A stretch of 46,695 bases of DNA from an uncultured Clostridia bacterium (GTDB lineage Bacteria; Bacillota; Clostridia; Christensenellales; UBA1242). The translations under genes and the position numbers were made by a program. The number at the start of each line of letters is the position of its first letter. The first letter of the stretch is position 1. Shown one piece after another: positions 1-8,048 of the stretch. The stretch lies in NCBI GenBank assembly GCA_937895935.1, contig CALBKX010000039.1, positions 1-46,695 on the forward strand. Reading direction: 5' to 3'. The notes under the pieces were generated by a model, which made no database searches, was not told the DNA's origin, and saw only the letters and a list, made by a program, of their open reading frames with translations.

Positions 1-117
1 TTCGCATTTAACCACCAAGATACGGTTAAATGCTACGTAAAATCGTTCAAGCAAAGCATTTACATCTAGGGGAAAATAAGCCACTTGGCGAAGCATATCT
101 TCGCAGGTGGTTTTTTT
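1..117. repeat. R1 hairpin repeat, copy A, ending in a terminator
   Basis: This is the left end of a repeat family that recurs at 250-400, 3243-3477, 3659-3726, 26604-26735, 26742-26891 and 26994-27129. It carries an inner palindrome (4-13 with 24-33), the family block reading tacgtaaaa, a catttacatctagg block near 57-70, and a hairpin with a T-run at 80-117. The copy may continue to the left of the window. It is non-coding. Confidence 0.75.
80..117 (+). terminator. Intrinsic terminator embedded in repeat copy A
   Basis: The stem is formed by ccacttg-gcgaag and cttcgc-aggtgg (with G-U pairs) around a catat loop, followed by seven T. It would end a transcript entering from the left of the window. 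The same module is found at 362-400, 3437-3477 and 26854-26891. Confidence 0.7.
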
Positions 118-190
118 ATGTAATAAATTTTTCTTATTTTGCCTTGTAGGCTTTTAGGAATGTTTTCTGCAAAGAAAGACGCAATTATTT

Positions 191-243
191 TTCCTCCCTT
201 GCCAAGGGGAGGTGGCAGTCAATTTTTGACTGACGGAGAGGTT
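191..243. repeat. R2 double-hairpin repeat, copy 1
   Basis: Two short palindromes in tandem: cctccctt/aaggggagg, then gtggc, then agtca/tgact, then the invariant tail gacggagaggtt. Other copies lie at 3511-3563, 3601-3653 and 26934-26989. From memory, similar elements are widespread in gut Clostridia genomes; this was not checked. Confidence 0.8.
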
Positions 244-249
244 AAAATA

Positions 250-400
250 TGGAAATGATTTGCTTACGCTTTGCACTTTGGGTTTTTGCTCACATAACTA
301 CAAGCAAAAAACCTACGTAAAACTCGCTAAAAGCGAAGCATTTACATTTAGGGGAAAATAAGCCACTAGGCGAAGCGGAAACTTTGAGGGTGGCTTTTTT
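250..400. repeat. R1 hairpin repeat, copy B
   Basis: The left arm is aaatgatttgcttacg and the right arm runs to catttacattta. They enclose a central palindrome of ggtttttgct and agcaaaaaacc near 290-320. The copy ends in the terminator-like hairpin at 362-400. The order R1-R2-R1 across 1-400 matches the two other repeat islands in the window. Confidence 0.75.
362..400 (+). terminator. Terminator-like hairpin in repeat copy B
   Basis: The outer stem gccac/gtggc is followed by six T. The middle of the stem is weaker than in copy A. Confidence 0.5.
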
Positions 401-537
401 ATTATTAAATCACAATAATTAAAATTAAAAACAAATATTTAATAGAAATATTTTCTATAAATGTTTTTAAAGAGGTGGGGCGATTGCAAACAAATTTTTC
501 AAAACTTAATATATTTTTTAAAAAGTAATAAATTAAT

Positions 538-566
538 TTGAATAAATAGATCTTTCGTGTTAAAAT
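538..566 (+). promoter_or_regulatory. Sigma-A-type promoter of the 869-aa surface protein
   Basis: A -35 box ttgaat (538-543), a 17-bp spacer and a -10 box taaaat (561-566). Transcription would start near 573, about 58 bases before the TTG start codon. The 401-537 stretch upstream is plain AT-rich DNA with nothing recognisable. Confidence 0.5.
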
Positions 567-630
567 AATACAAGAATTAATTAAATTTGCATAAACTATG
601 CACAAATGAAAAATGTGAGGTGCCATAAAT

Positions 631-3240
631 TTGAAAAAGTTAAAAAATTACCTTTTATTTATTTTTGTTATTTTTACTCTTTGTTTTTCAATTTTTAATG
701 CAAATCTTTTTTTAAACAATAATGTTGTTTTCGCAGTTGAAGATGCATCTGAAGAACCAACAGATAATTCACAAAGTAATGCTTTAATTAAAATCACAAA
801 ACTTAATGAAATCGCTAACGCGGACGGCAAATACTCTTTAACAAAAAATGATTATACATTAGAAAGTAGTAGTTTACCTTTAGACACCTTTTCAGGCACT
901 TTAAACGGAAACGGTTCAAAAATAATAATTAAAGCGGGTGTACCGATGTTTAAAAAATTATCTGGTGCCACCATTTATAACTTAACATTTGTTGTTGAGC
1001 CTGACAAAGATAGTAATGTAATCGAACCAATCGAAGTAATATTAGAAAACAAAACTTCTTATGGTGTTTTAGCTGACGTCATTGAAAATTCAACAGTGTA
1101 TGGCATTAAAATTGAAAATGTAGAAATAAAGCTAAATGGGGAATCTAGTCAGTCAATTTCCACTTTAAATATTGGTTTGCTTGCTGGGCAAGTTGCAAGT
1201 TCAAACATAAATCAAATTTATGTAAACAATTGTTCTTTTAATACACCTGATAAAAGCACTAACACTAATGGTAATACTGAACCTAATAAAAAAAGCACTG
1301 AAATAGACAAAGAAAAGGAATTAAAATCTGATTTTAATTTAGGCTTTTTAGTTGGAAAAATTGATAGTGGCACTAGATTGCAAAACAATTTAGTAAAAAA
1401 TTCTTCTTTAAACATTGGTATAGGGGAATCAGAATCCGTAAATTTTAACATTGGCGGGTTAGTTGGATATTGTGTTTCTAGTTATAAAATATCTAATAAT
1501 ATAGTTGACTTTTCAAACTCCAACACAAAAGTTGCTTTTGATAGATTGAACAAATATTTAAATTTTGGATATTTAATTGGCAAAACGGAAACAAATCAAG
1601 TTTCAATTTATAATAATGTCATAAATGTTGCAACAAACAACAACGCTTTTGATATAAAGGGCAGTGAAAGTAATATATTAGTAGGGCTTTGTTTAGGCAA
1701 CATGAATAGTCCGTTAGAAAAAGACTCTATTTATGGAATTATGTCAACTTTAAATGAGGCTTTTGTTGGCAATTACACAAAAGAACAAATTTTATCAAAC
1801 TATGAAGGTTTAAATGTAATTACTGAAAGTGAAATAATTTCTAAAATCAAAAATGAAACCGATTGTTGGAATATTATTGAAACTTGGGATTTTAAAAATA
1901 TTTGGATAACAAAAGATGAAACAACTCCTCTTTTACAATATTTCCAAACCTATTCAGTCACATTTAGTTCTCAAGATAGTGTAAAAACTCTTGGAATTGA
2001 TAATTTGCCTACTGATGCAGATGGAGATGTTATTGAGTCTAAATTTGATATAGAAAAAACAAATGAAATTCTTTATGGACAAAGTATAACTTTAACAACA
2101 AATGTTACTGAAGTAAAAAACTTTAATAAGTTTTTTGAAATAGTGGGGCTATATTTAAACGGCACAAGAATTTATCATATAGAGAATGGTGCAGATGAAG
2201 GTTATGAGATTACTCATAAAATTGAAGAAAATGGAAGTACAACATTCACCATTAGTAATTTTAAAGCAATCAATTCTGGCACTTATGCGGTTGAACTCAA
2301 ACAAAAAGAATTCAAATTAAAAATTAACGTTTATGAATTAACCATTAACAATAAACCTTTTACACCGGGCAAAATAAAATCAACTGACGGTGCAAAGGCG
2401 CTAAAAAATGGTGAAGTAATAACAATGAAATATGGTTCACGATACTCGTATGAAACTTGTGAAGTTGACTCAGATTATTCAAAAGAAGCAGATTGGTTTT
2501 TGAATTACACAACCGAAACATCCGAACACACTGATAATTCAAGTAGTACTGATTCAAATGACACCACTGAAAAAGCTTTTGATAAGGATAAATATACGCC
2601 AAACTTTACATCCAAAAATAAATTAACTTGGGTATTTAATGAAAACTGCATTTTATTTAAATCTTCAAATAATATGAGTAGTTCAAATGATACAACCTCG
2701 AGCGAAAAAGAGAAAATATGGTTTGAAATTGACGAGTATGCTGAAGAAAAAATATTTTCAATAAATGTTGTGTTTACTCGTAACGTTAAGGATATTGTAA
2801 TAAAATTCAAATATGATGACGAAGAAGAAATTACATCAAAAATAGCAAATGTAAAAATTGATGATTCTGACTCTACAATTGAATTTAAGGATGGTTGTTT
2901 TTACACTAAAAAACGATATGGGGACCATACGATATCATTATCAGGTTTAATGACAGATTATAATTTTGATGGTTGGTACTATGAAAGCGGTACACGCCTA
3001 TCTGGAGTTATGGGTGATGAGTTTGGAGCTTCATTTAAACTTTCTAGTCAAGCAGATGACAGTGGAGAGATCGTTTTATGTGCAGTCTTTACAAAGAATG
3101 CAAAAGTAAACTCACATAACCTTTTATGGCTATGGTTAACTTTAGGCGGTGTAGGACTTGCAGGTGTAGTTACCATAATTGTTTTAATAGTTAAAAAGAA
3201 AAGAGCAGGCGGTAGCGGGTATAGGAAGTATATGTATTAA
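631..3240 (+). CDS. Surface-anchored protein with GLUG/beta-helix-like repeats
   Basis: 869 aa, TTG start chosen because gaggtg lies about 8 bases upstream. It has a signal peptide (hydrophobic 7-25, likely cleavage after Ala35). Residues about 85-370 carry degenerate repeats of the form IGLLAGQ / LGFLVGK / IGGLVGY / FGYLIGK, each followed by a beta-prone segment with Asn-rich turns, as in GLUG or right-handed beta-helix adhesins. The middle has a Ser/Thr/Asp-rich linker. A C-terminal membrane helix (about 830-854) is followed by a basic tail (KKKR); no LPXTG sortase motif was seen. It is probably anchored in the membrane and exposed outside, with adhesion or surface display as a guess. It stands alone between two repeat islands, which suggests a variable locus. 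No specific function can be given. Confidence 0.7.
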   Translation: MKKLKNYLLFIFVIFTLCFSIFNANLFLNNNVVFAVEDASEEPTDNSQSNALIKITKLNEIANADGKYSLTKNDYTLESSSLPLDTFSGTLNGNGSKIIIKAGVPMFKKLSGATIYNLTFVVEPDKDSNVIEPIEVILENKTSYGVLADVIENSTVYGIKIENVEIKLNGESSQSISTLNIGLLAGQVASSNINQIYVNNCSFNTPDKSTNTNGNTEPNKKSTEIDKEKELKSDFNLGFLVGKIDSGTRLQNNLVKNSSLNIGIGESESVNFNIGGLVGYCVSSYKISNNIVDFSNSNTKVAFDRLNKYLNFGYLIGKTETNQVSIYNNVINVATNNNAFDIKGSESNILVGLCLGNMNSPLEKDSIYGIMSTLNEAFVGNYTKEQILSNYEGLNVITESEIISKIKNETDCWNIIETWDFKNIWITKDETTPLLQYFQTYSVTFSSQDSVKTLGIDNLPTDADGDVIESKFDIEKTNEILYGQSITLTTNVTEVKNFNKFFEIVGLYLNGTRIYHIENGADEGYEITHKIEENGSTTFTISNFKAINSGTYAVELKQKEFKLKINVYELTINNKPFTPGKIKSTDGAKALKNGEVITMKYGSRYSYETCEVDSDYSKEADWFLNYTTETSEHTDNSSSTDSNDTTEKAFDKDKYTPNFTSKNKLTWVFNENCILFKSSNNMSSSNDTTSSEKEKIWFEIDEYAEEKIFSINVVFTRNVKDIVIKFKYDDEEEITSKIANVKIDDSDSTIEFKDGCFYTKKRYGDHTISLSGLMTDYNFDGWYYESGTRLSGVMGDEFGASFKLSSQADDSGEIVLCAVFTKNAKVNSHNLLWLWLTLGGVGLAGVVTIIVLIVKKKRAGGSGYRKYMY

Positions 3241-3242
3241 AC

Positions 3243-3320
3243 GGAAGGTAAATTATTCGCTTCGCTTACGGATGACGCCTCAAAGCGTCATAACCCGCTC
3301 ATCGAATAAATTTACCTTCC
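3243..3320. repeat. Long imperfect palindrome (R1-like, divergent arms)
   Basis: The arm ggaaggtaaattattcg (3243-3259) pairs with cgaataaatttaccttcc (3303-3320). An inner palindrome, gacgc/gcgtc, lies near 3273-3290. The ttcgcttacg and taacccgct blocks match the inner blocks of other R1 copies, but the arms differ in sequence while still pairing. It starts 2 bases after the surface-protein stop codon, so it may also act as a 3' end hairpin for that mRNA. Confidence 0.7.
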
Positions 3321-3326
3321 AAGGGG

Positions 3327-3477
3327 GGGAGCCACTTGGCGGAGCGGAAACTTCGAAGATTGAATTTACTTATGGATGCGGTCTAAAAAGCCCGCATAAC
3401 CCGTAAATTCAAACCAAAACACCTTTAGGGAAAAAATCCACTTGGCGGAGTATATCTTTGCGGGTGATTTTTATTTT
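3327..3477. repeat. R1 repeat with second palindrome and terminator-like end
   Basis: Contains the gccacttggcggagc block, then a palindrome with arms tgaatttac (3361-3369) and gtaaattca (3403-3411) enclosing atgcgg/ccgcat. It then has the ccacttggcggag...ctttgcgggtga hairpin with a T-rich tail (3437-3477). Confidence 0.65.
3437..3477 (+). terminator. Terminator-like hairpin, repeat copy D
   Basis: tccacttggcggag pairs imperfectly with ctttgcgggtga, followed by tttttatttt. It lies downstream of the surface protein gene and is its most likely terminator. Confidence 0.5.
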
Positions 3478-3510
3478 GCTCTTTTTGATTTGTAAAAGTA
3501 TGACTTTGTG

Positions 3511-3563
3511 CTTTCCTCTCCTACCAAGGAGAGGTGGCAGTTGAAAACTGACGGAGAGGTTTT
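3511..3563. repeat. R2 double-hairpin repeat, copy 2
   Basis: Hairpin 1 is cctctcct-acc-aaggagagg and hairpin 2 is cagtt-gaa-aactg, followed by gacggagaggtt. Both stems differ from copies 1 and 3 at paired positions, so base pairing is kept. Confidence 0.8.
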
Positions 3564-3600
3564 TTAAATTTTTAGCGTATTTATTTGGTAAAGATATTTT

Positions 3601-3653
3601 TCCTCCCCTGCCAAGGGGAGGTGGCAGTCAAGAATTGACTGACGGAGAGGTTT
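3601..3653. repeat. R2 double-hairpin repeat, copy 3
   Basis: Hairpin 1 is cctcccct-gcc-aaggggagg, hairpin 2 is cagtcaagaattgactg, and the tail is gacggagaggtt. It lies directly downstream of copy 2, with about 37 AT-rich bases between them. Confidence 0.8.
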
Positions 3654-3658
3654 TTTGT

Positions 3659-3726
3659 GTAAATGATGTACTTACGATTTGCACTTTGTGTTTTTGCTCG
3701 CATAAATTACAAGCAAAAACCCACGT
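3659..3726. repeat. R1 repeat, truncated copy
   Basis: Starts gtgtaaatgatgtacttacg and keeps the central palindrome (tttttgct with agcaaaaa), but lacks the right arm and terminator module. The 3727-3815 stretch after it is AT-rich leader of dnaG with a possible -10 box tatact at 3780-3785 and no clear -35. Confidence 0.6.
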
Positions 3727-3815
3727 TAAATAAAAATCTTTTAACAAAAATAAAGGAATTTTTAAATTTGTGGCGAATTATACTATATGTAAGATTTGAA
3801 TAGAGGATAGTTAGT

Positions 3816-5603
3816 TTGGCTCAAGATTTTAAAAGTTGGTTGGAAGAGTTAAAAAATAGATGTGATATTGTTTCAGTTATGTCTAAATATTGTCATTTAG
3901 TACAAAAGGGCAGGTCTTATTGGACGTGCTGTCCTTTTCATATGGAAAAAACTCCTTCTATGTGCATATATGACTATGAGCAAACTTACCATTGTTACGG
4001 GTGCAAGGAACATGGCGATGTTATAAAATTTGTTCAAAAAATTGAGTCTTGTGATTTTATGCAAGCAGTGGAACTTCTTGCAAAATCTGTTGGTATGGAA
4101 GTTCCTAATTTTTCCACAACTGACTCCAACGGGATTGAAAAAAGAAAAAAAGACAAGGACATTGTGCTTGAAATCCTAAATGTTGCAAAAAACCATTACA
4201 TAGAGAATTTATATAAACCAGAAGCACGGCTTGCTCAAGAATACATAAAAAAACGCTTACTCACAAAACGAGAATTAGACGATTTTGGAATAGGTTACTC
4301 TATTGATTATAATGAAATGCCAAATTATTTAAAGAACAAAGGCTATACATTTGAACAAATGGCAATGGCTGGACTTGTTGAAAAAGGTGACAGAGGATAT
4401 TATGATGTATTTGCGCATAGATTAATGTTTCCGTTGTTTAATGTTTATAACGAATGTATAGGTTTTTCTGCAAGAATCTTAACAGATGATAAATCGAAAG
4501 CCAAATATCGCAACACAAGCCAAACAATTGTTTTTGACAAAAGTAACACAATATTTGGTTTAAATTTAGTTAGAGCATTAAAGGCGAAACAACCTGTTGA
4601 TAAAATCATAATTGTTGAAGGACAAATGGATGTTATTGCTATGCATAAGGCGGGGTTTAAAAATACTGTTGCATGTTTAGGCACTGCTTTTACACAAAAA
4701 CACGCGAAACAATTAAAATTGATTTCAACAAACATCACATTATGTTTAGATGGTGATAGTGCTGGTCTTAATGCTGCAAACAAGGTCGTGGATGTATTGG
4801 CTCAAGAAGGTTTTACCGTCCGAGTTGTTAAACTTCCAAATGGTAATGACCCAGATGAGTTTATAAAAGATAATAGCAAAGATAAAATGCAACAATTAAT
4901 TGATAGCGCTGTCGATTACATTGATTTTCAAATCGACTTTTTGGCAAGAAATGTCAACTTTGAAAAGTCTGATGAAAAGGCTAAATTTGTCAGAAGTGCT
5001 TTAAAACTACTTGAAAAACTAGATAGTAATAGTGAAAAACAAATTTATTTAAGACATATAAAAAATAAAAGTGGTGTTCCAATTGATATTTTACAACAAG
5101 ATTTATTTAAAAGAAATGTTGTATCTAATAAAACTATAGATTCAACTGCAGAAGAAATTTCAACTCAAGAAAATGGAACAAACAGAGCGATAAAGTTTAT
5201 TTTGTCTTCTATGCTTTATAAAAAAGAATATGTTGATTATAATTTCAATTTAAAAAAATATTTAAAAAATGATACGTATATAAAACTTTATGATTTAATT
5301 ATGTTAAAGCATAGTCAAGATAAATCATTTAAGGTGAGTTCTTTATATGACGAATTTGATTTTGACAGTGAACCAAATTTGGTGGATATTGTTAACTATA
5401 ATTTTGAAAATAATGGTAATAATAAAAAATATTATGAAGAATGTTTATGGAACATTGTCGAAAAAGAATTAAAAACTAAACAAGCTATGCTTAATGAACA
5501 ATTTTTAAAGGAAAAAGATTCAGATAATCGAAAGAAAATTTTGCTGGAAATTAGCAATATAACGAAAAAACTTAAGAGTAAAAATATGGAGGATATAGAT
5601 TAG
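3816..5603 (+). CDS. dnaG: DNA primase DnaG
   Basis: 595 aa, the usual DnaG length; it makes RNA primers for lagging-strand replication. A CHC2 zinc finger is seen (C39-x2-H42 in CCPFH, then C60-x2-C63 in CYGC). The Toprim catalytic core has EGQMD near residue 267 and LDGDSAG near 309-315. The C-terminal part (about 430-595) is the diverged helicase-interacting region. The TTG start is supported by gaggat about 9 bases upstream and by the N-terminus MAQDFKSWLEE. It is the first gene of a dnaG-rpoD operon, with its stop codon overlapping the next start by one base. rpsU, which precedes dnaG in many bacteria, is absent here and replaced by repeats. Confidence 0.96.
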   Translation: MAQDFKSWLEELKNRCDIVSVMSKYCHLVQKGRSYWTCCPFHMEKTPSMCIYDYEQTYHCYGCKEHGDVIKFVQKIESCDFMQAVELLAKSVGMEVPNFSTTDSNGIEKRKKDKDIVLEILNVAKNHYIENLYKPEARLAQEYIKKRLLTKRELDDFGIGYSIDYNEMPNYLKNKGYTFEQMAMAGLVEKGDRGYYDVFAHRLMFPLFNVYNECIGFSARILTDDKSKAKYRNTSQTIVFDKSNTIFGLNLVRALKAKQPVDKIIIVEGQMDVIAMHKAGFKNTVACLGTAFTQKHAKQLKLISTNITLCLDGDSAGLNAANKVVDVLAQEGFTVRVVKLPNGNDPDEFIKDNSKDKMQQLIDSAVDYIDFQIDFLARNVNFEKSDEKAKFVRSALKLLEKLDSNSEKQIYLRHIKNKSGVPIDILQQDLFKRNVVSNKTIDSTAEEISTQENGTNRAIKFILSSMLYKKEYVDYNFNLKKYLKNDTYIKLYDLIMLKHSQDKSFKVSSLYDEFDFDSEPNLVDIVNYNFENNGNNKKYYEECLWNIVEKELKTKQAMLNEQFLKEKDSDNRKKILLEISNITKKLKSKNMEDID

Positions 5604-6661
5604 TGGATAAGAAATTGGAGCAAGAATGTAAAAAATTAATGGAAATTGCAACAAAAAAAGGCTCTATAAACGAAGAAGATATATATTATAAACTCTTGAA
5701 ATATGAAGCAACTGCTGACGAGATTAATGCTGTTATAAAACAAATGGAAGATAACGGTATTAGAGTTATTAAGTCTGCACCAACTGATATTTCAAAGGAA
5801 GATTTTTCTGACCTTGTTGCAAGTGCAAGTGTAGATGACCCAGTTAAAATCTATTTAAAAGAAATTGGTAAAGTGCCACTTTTATCTGCTGATGATGAAA
5901 TTGAATTATCTCGCAAAGCTCTTGCTGGCGATGAGTATGCTAAATCAAAATTATCTGAATCAAATTTAAGACTGGTTGTAAGTATCGCAAAAAGATATTC
6001 TGGTAGAACAAATATGGCATTTTTGGATTTAATCCAAGAAGGAAACATTGGTTTAATTAAAGCAGTAGAAAAGTTTGACCCAAATAAAGGATTTAGGTTT
6101 TCAACATATGCTACTTGGTGGATTCGTCAATCTATAACAAGGGCAATGGCAGACCAAGCAAGAGTTATCAGAATTCCTGTTCATATGGTTGAAACAATCC
6201 ATAAATTAACAAGGGTAAAACGTCAACTTTTGCAAGACTTAGGTCGTGACCCAACGTCTGCAGAAATTGCTGAAGCAATGGAAATTACAGAAGAAAAAGT
6301 AGCAGAAATACAAAAAATTGCACAAGACCCAATAAGTCTAGAAAATCCAGTTGGTGAAGAGGAAGATTCTAAAATAGCGGACTTTATAGAAGATGACACA
6401 ATTAAATCTCCTTCCGAAGTGGCTGCTCAAAACTTATTAAGAGAACAACTCATCGCTGTTATTGACACTTTAACTCCTCGTGAACAAAAAGTTATAAGGT
6501 TAAGATATGGATTAGATGATTCTCACCCAAGAACATTAGAAGAAGTTGGAAAGGAGTTTAATGTAACAAGAGAACGTATACGTCAAATTGAAGCAAAAGC
6601 ACTACGTAAACTTCGCAACCCAACAAGAAGTAAAAAGTTGCAAGGTTTTATGGAAGAATAA
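5603..6661 (+). CDS. rpoD: Primary RNA polymerase sigma factor (RpoD/SigA)
   Basis: 352 aa. It has region 1.1-like N-terminal residues, region 1.2 (DDPVKIYLKEIGKVPLL), region 2 with the -10 recognition helix (FSTYATWWIRQSITRA, near 165-185), region 3, and a region 4 helix-turn-helix near 289-340 ending in TRERIRQIEAKALRKLR. The GTG start at 5603 shares its G with the dnaG stop codon (tagtg), and ggagg at 5588-5592 is correctly placed. Short-form sigma A, typical of Firmicutes. It directs housekeeping transcription; the ttgaca/tataat-like promoters listed in this window are its expected targets. Confidence 0.97.
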   Translation: MDKKLEQECKKLMEIATKKGSINEEDIYYKLLKYEATADEINAVIKQMEDNGIRVIKSAPTDISKEDFSDLVASASVDDPVKIYLKEIGKVPLLSADDEIELSRKALAGDEYAKSKLSESNLRLVVSIAKRYSGRTNMAFLDLIQEGNIGLIKAVEKFDPNKGFRFSTYATWWIRQSITRAMADQARVIRIPVHMVETIHKLTRVKRQLLQDLGRDPTSAEIAEAMEITEEKVAEIQKIAQDPISLENPVGEEEDSKIADFIEDDTIKSPSEVAAQNLLREQLIAVIDTLTPREQKVIRLRYGLDDSHPRTLEEVGKEFNVTRERIRQIEAKALRKLRNPTRSKKLQGFMEE

Positions 6662-6672
6662 AGGAGAGATAA

Positions 6673-7374
6673 ATGGATTTAAAAACAATTTTAAATTATC
6701 AAAAAAAAGACGCCGAATTAATTAGGTTAGAAAGAGAACTTAACAATAATGAAAACAAAAAAGCTTATACACAAATGATAAGCGTAGTGAAAGATGCTCA
6801 AAATCGTAGTAATTCATTAGAAAAACAAGCGGGCGAACTTTTATCTATTTACCAAAATTTGAAAAAAACATATGAAGATAATATTAAATCGGCTAATGTT
6901 GTAATTGGTAGAAAACTTGAAACTGCTTCTATTTCTGACTTGGATACTATTGAGGAAATTGCATCAAATATTGTCAACAATCTTTCTATTTTAGAAAAAA
7001 AATTGCTGCAAGAAGCAGAAAAAGTAAATGCAGTTTTGGTTGATTTTGACCAAACACGTAAACGTTACAATTTAGCACGCGACAAATACACGAAACACAA
7101 AGAATTATTTGATGAGGAAAGTAAAAAATTAGAGCCGGCAATTGCAGAAAAAACCAAAGAAATCAAAAAACTTGAGGCTGGAATTGACCCTGTTATTTTG
7201 GCAAAATATAAACAACGTAGACAAGATAATATTTTCCCAGTCCTTGTTCCTTGCGTTGATAAAGCCTGCGGAGGATGTAGAATGGAGTTGCCATATGCCA
7301 ACCTTTCTACTTTAAAAACAAAAGGTGTTTTGGAATGTGAGCATTGTCGAAGAATTATTTATAATAACGATTAA
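6673..7374 (+). CDS. Coiled-coil zinc-ribbon protein (COG1579/DUF164 type)
   Basis: 233 aa, 11 bases after rpoD with aaggagag as RBS. Residues about 1-170 are a long charged coiled coil. The C-terminus is a C4 zinc ribbon (C194 and C198-GGC, then C-x2-C in CEHC). The layout matches the family of putative nucleic-acid-binding proteins related to Chlamydia CT398; the family's role is unsettled. Its place behind rpoD suggests co-expression with replication and transcription genes. A strong hairpin follows at 7399-7475, so this is the last gene of the operon. Confidence 0.85.
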   Translation: MDLKTILNYQKKDAELIRLERELNNNENKKAYTQMISVVKDAQNRSNSLEKQAGELLSIYQNLKKTYEDNIKSANVVIGRKLETASISDLDTIEEIASNIVNNLSILEKKLLQEAEKVNAVLVDFDQTRKRYNLARDKYTKHKELFDEESKKLEPAIAEKTKEIKKLEAGIDPVILAKYKQRRQDNIFPVLVPCVDKACGGCRMELPYANLSTLKTKGVLECEHCRRIIYNND

Positions 7375-7398
7375 TTAGCTTATATAATTAGATTAATT

Positions 7399-7475
7399 TA
7401 ATGGCAAAATCACTGTTTTATTATGAAAAATTTTTACATAAAAAACAGAAATTTTGCCATTTTTAATTATTTTTA
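7399..7475 (+). terminator. Terminator of the dnaG-rpoD operon
   Basis: Nested stem: aatggcaaaat pairs with attttgccatt and, inside it, ctgtttt pairs with aaaacag. It is followed by ttaattattttt. The reverse strand also reads as a hairpin. Confidence 0.7.
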
Positions 7476-7543
7476 AATAAATTACAAGGTTTTTGATTAA
7501 TTACATGAAATTTTTATGATTACACCTAATAATTTAATAACAA

Positions 7544-7572
7544 TTGACATAATACAAAAAAAATATTAAACT
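7544..7572 (+). promoter_or_regulatory. Promoter of sepF-lspA-rluD
   Basis: A perfect -35 ttgaca (7544-7549), a 17-bp spacer and -10 taaact (7567-7572). The sepF start codon is 20 bases downstream. Confidence 0.7.
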
Positions 7573-7592
7573 ATACATAGTTTAGGTGAAAT

Positions 7593-8036
7593 ATGAGTTT
7601 TTTTAGTAAAATTTTAAAAGGTCTTGGCTTCGAAGAAGAGGAAGAAAAGACGCCAAAAAAAGAGAAAAAAGTTAAAGTAAAAGAAAAGAAAGAAAAATTA
7701 ACCCCTAATTTTGCGTCATTTGATTTAAAAAATGAAGAAAATATTGTTGAGAACAAAGAAAAGATTGCAGGCCAAGAGTTAGAGGAAAACGTAGAAGAAA
7801 ACAAAACCGAACAAATTGAAACATCGGCTAGTACGTTGGATATAATTAAAGTTCAAAATCAAGTAGAAGTACAAAAGATTGTTGATAAACTAAAAAGGGA
7901 TGAAAAAGTTATAGTAAATATGCTCGCATTATCAGAAACTGATTTAACGCGTTCCTTAGATTTTTTAACTGGTGCTGTATACGCTCTTGATAAAACTATG
8001 CAAAAAGTAGATGAAGCGATTTTTATTATTCAATAA
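7593..8036 (+). CDS. sepF: Cell division protein SepF
   Basis: 147 aa. The C-terminal 65 residues match the SepF fold: VEVQKIVDKLKRDEKVIVNM followed by DFLTGAVYALD and QKVDEAIFII. The N-terminus MSFFSKILKGLGF is a short amphipathic helix like the one that anchors SepF to the membrane. A charged Lys/Glu-rich linker (about 14-80) joins them. In Firmicutes SepF forms rings and tethers FtsZ to the membrane. Here it sits directly before lspA rather than after ylmE/ftsZ. RBS aggtga, ATG start. Confidence 0.85.
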   Translation: MSFFSKILKGLGFEEEEEKTPKKEKKVKVKEKKEKLTPNFASFDLKNEENIVENKEKIAGQELEENVEENKTEQIETSASTLDIIKVQNQVEVQKIVDKLKRDEKVIVNMLALSETDLTRSLDFLTGAVYALDKTMQKVDEAIFIIQ

Positions 8037-8048
8037 TTTGGAGGAATG

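Noticed and set aside
1..400. CRISPR array, because of repeated palindromic units
   Set aside because: Units are spaced irregularly, differ in length, have no unique equal-length spacers, and no cas gene is near.
405..626. A 73-aa minus-strand open frame in the first intergenic region
   Set aside because: It lies over the promoter of the surface protein, has no RBS and is low-complexity AT-rich translation.
3780..3785. tatact as the dnaG promoter -10
   Set aside because: No acceptable -35 box at 16-18 bases upstream, so it was not listed as a promoter.
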